This document shows, piece after piece, positions 63,067 through 64,000 of a stretch of 64,000 nt of DNA (position 1 is the stretch's first letter; each line of letters begins with the position of its first letter). This DNA comes from Corynebacterium renale (GTDB lineage: Bacteria; Actinomycetota; Actinomycetes; Mycobacteriales; Mycobacteriaceae): contig NZ_PDJF01000001.1 in the NCBI RefSeq assembly GCF_002563965.1, forward strand, positions 496,001 to 560,000. The letters are read 5' to 3'. Made by a program: the position numbers and the translations under genes. Below the pieces are notes generated by a model. The model had not been told where the DNA came from, searched no databases, and saw only the letters and a program-made list of their open reading frames with translations.

Positions 63067-64000
63067 CTACATCGGCGTAGCGCCGAGCTCCTTGTGCAGA
63101 AGGTCCATGGCCACCGACATTGCGTCACGACGGTCCAGGTGGCCCGGCGTCTGCGACTCCTCAATCATCTCCCGGGCCTCCTCCGACTGGTCGAAACTGT
63201 CCTCGGGTGGGACGTCCTCGCCGGGCGGTTCGGGCGGCAGGGGAACCTCTTCCGGCTCGCGCGCCTTGTTCTGTCGGGCGCGTTGCACCGCCTCCGCCAC
63301 GTTGATGCGGCGCCGCGGTGCAGGCTGCTCAGGTTGGGGCGCGGGTGCCGGCTCCGGCTCCGGTGGCTGGGGTTGGCCGCCTAGTTTGGCGGGTTCGCCC
63401 CACGTCGGCGCCGGTTCAGGCTCCGGTTCGGGTTCCGGTTCTGGCTGGGGTTCCGGCGTGGGCGCAGGTTTCGGCGCTCGCGCCGCTTGCGTGCCGACGA
63501 CCACGTGAACCCCAACCTCACGCTGCGCATAATGCGACACCGCCTGCACGATCGCCGCATTATTCGGATCCGCGTTGAGGCGTTCCGCCAACGCGCCCGT
63601 GGTGTGCCCCAGCGTCAGCGCATTGTCCGCGAAGTCGAGGACCTTCGCCTCCGCCATCATGATCTCGGCGGTGCGTGCCTTCGTGCCCACTTCACGACGA
63701 ATCTGCGCCCAATTCTGCGTCACCTTGTCCAGGATTTCTGCGTCAGAAAGCTCCGACGATTCCTGCTTTGGCTCGGGCTGCGGTTCGGGAGCTGGAGCCT
63801 GGGGTTCGGGCTCGCGTTGCGGTTGCGGTGCCGGCTGCGCAGGTTCCGGCTCCGGCTCCCGCTGCGGCTGCGCCGGCTGGGAGGCTTGCGCCTGCTGGCG
63901 TGCCATCTCGCGGGCTTTCTCCACACGCGACTGTTCCGCACCCGCGGCCGCCTGGCCGGCCTGCTGTTGGGACCTACGCCCATAGACGCGCCCGGAGCGG
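63067..64000 (-). CDS. dnaX: DNA polymerase III subunit gamma/tau, 3' part only
   Basis: The gene runs off the window, so only the C-terminal ~310 residues are seen; the ATPase domain is outside. Visible are a Gln/Ala-rich linker, a long Pro/Glu/Gln repeat (PQPEPEPEPEPEPAPTWGEP), a tau-like middle domain (NWAQIRREVGTKARTAEIMMAEAKVLDFADNALTLG) and an acidic tail. The identity rests on position before ybaB-recR and on this typical actinobacterial DnaX tail. Confidence 0.88.
   Translation of the reverse strand, partial: RSGRVYGRRSQQQAGQAAAGAEQSRVEKAREMARQQAQASQPAQPQREPEPEPAQPAPQPQREPEPQAPAPEPQPEPKQESSELSDAEILDKVTQNWAQIRREVGTKARTAEIMMAEAKVLDFADNALTLGHTTGALAERLNADPNNAAIVQAVSHYAQREVGVHVVVGTQAARAPKPAPTPEPQPEPEPEPEPEPAPTWGEPAKLGGQPQPPEPEPAPAPQPEQPAPRRRINVAEAVQRARQNKAREPEEVPLPPEPPGEDVPPEDSFDQSEEAREMIEESQTPGHLDRRDAMSVAMDLLHKELGATPM

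Overview
The window is chromosomal DNA from a Corynebacterium (Actinobacteria, Mycobacteriales). The evidence is gene content and order: topA next to a membrane adenylate cyclase, a glxR/crp regulator, a WhiB4-type regulator beside a bifunctional PBP, lysC-asd, katA-sigC, an Mrp antiporter operon with a large MrpA, leuA followed by a murT-gatD operon, and dnaX-ybaB-recR. All of this matches C. glutamicum and, in part, M. tuberculosis gene order. Most genes are GC-rich; the pilus region at 54.9-61.9 kb is visibly more AT-rich. The assignment comes from reading proteins and synteny, not from a database search.

Layout. 1-8.5 kb: end of an adenylate cyclase, an OPT peptide transporter overlapping ogt, a hypothetical membrane protein, topA, dedA and cspA. 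8.8-15.4 kb: a DUF1998 helicase convergent with a compact, ATGA-coupled tad/flp-type secretion operon (ssd-tadA-tadB-tadC-flp-tadE-tadE-like). 15.6-17.2 kb: panB-panC. 17.4-26.2 kb: HAD phosphatase, holin-X-like protein, alpha/beta hydrolase, marP, Nudix CoA pyrophosphatase, TlpA-like thioredoxin, nth, glxR, MBL hydrolase, ridA, a DUF4177 protein and whcA. 26.5-34.7 kb: a class A PBP, an HNH/DUF222 protein, yqeY, a metallophosphoesterase, tRNA-Pro(CGG), an excalibur protein, mobA and a YhgE-like protein. 34.8-40.8 kb: mrpACDEFG. 40.9-45.5 kb: katA, sigC, asd, lysC. 45.5-47.6 kb: a repeat-rich non-coding stretch, a DMT permease and the leu leader. 47.6-54.8 kb: leuA, a toxin-antitoxin cassette bounded by perfect 49-bp repeats, then hypothetical-dnaQ-like-murT-gatD. 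54.9-61.5 kb: a sortase-assembled pilus cluster. 62-64 kb: recR, ybaB and the 3' part of dnaX.

How the genes work together. Adenylate cyclase (making cAMP) and GlxR (reading cAMP) are both here, with candidate GlxR sites before glxR and far upstream of lysC. PBP, MurT-GatD and lysC-asd (the diaminopimelate route) all serve the cell wall. The pilus cluster encodes a major pilin, its class C polymerase, a minor/base pilin and a vWA tip protein.

Most notable observations. (1) The major pilin gene is out of frame at a run of eight G residues inside its signal-peptide coding region; one G fewer restores a complete ~500-residue SpaA-type pilin, suggesting phase variation by slipped-strand mispairing. 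(2) The last 49 bp of leuA are repeated exactly 1,141 bp downstream, bracketing a YefM/RelE-type cassette with no recombinase. (3) A family of long interrupted palindromes with a CCAGGTCGCG core occurs downstream of dedA and three times in the lysC upstream region. (4) The DnaQ-like protein coupled to murT-gatD appears to have lost its exonuclease catalytic residues.
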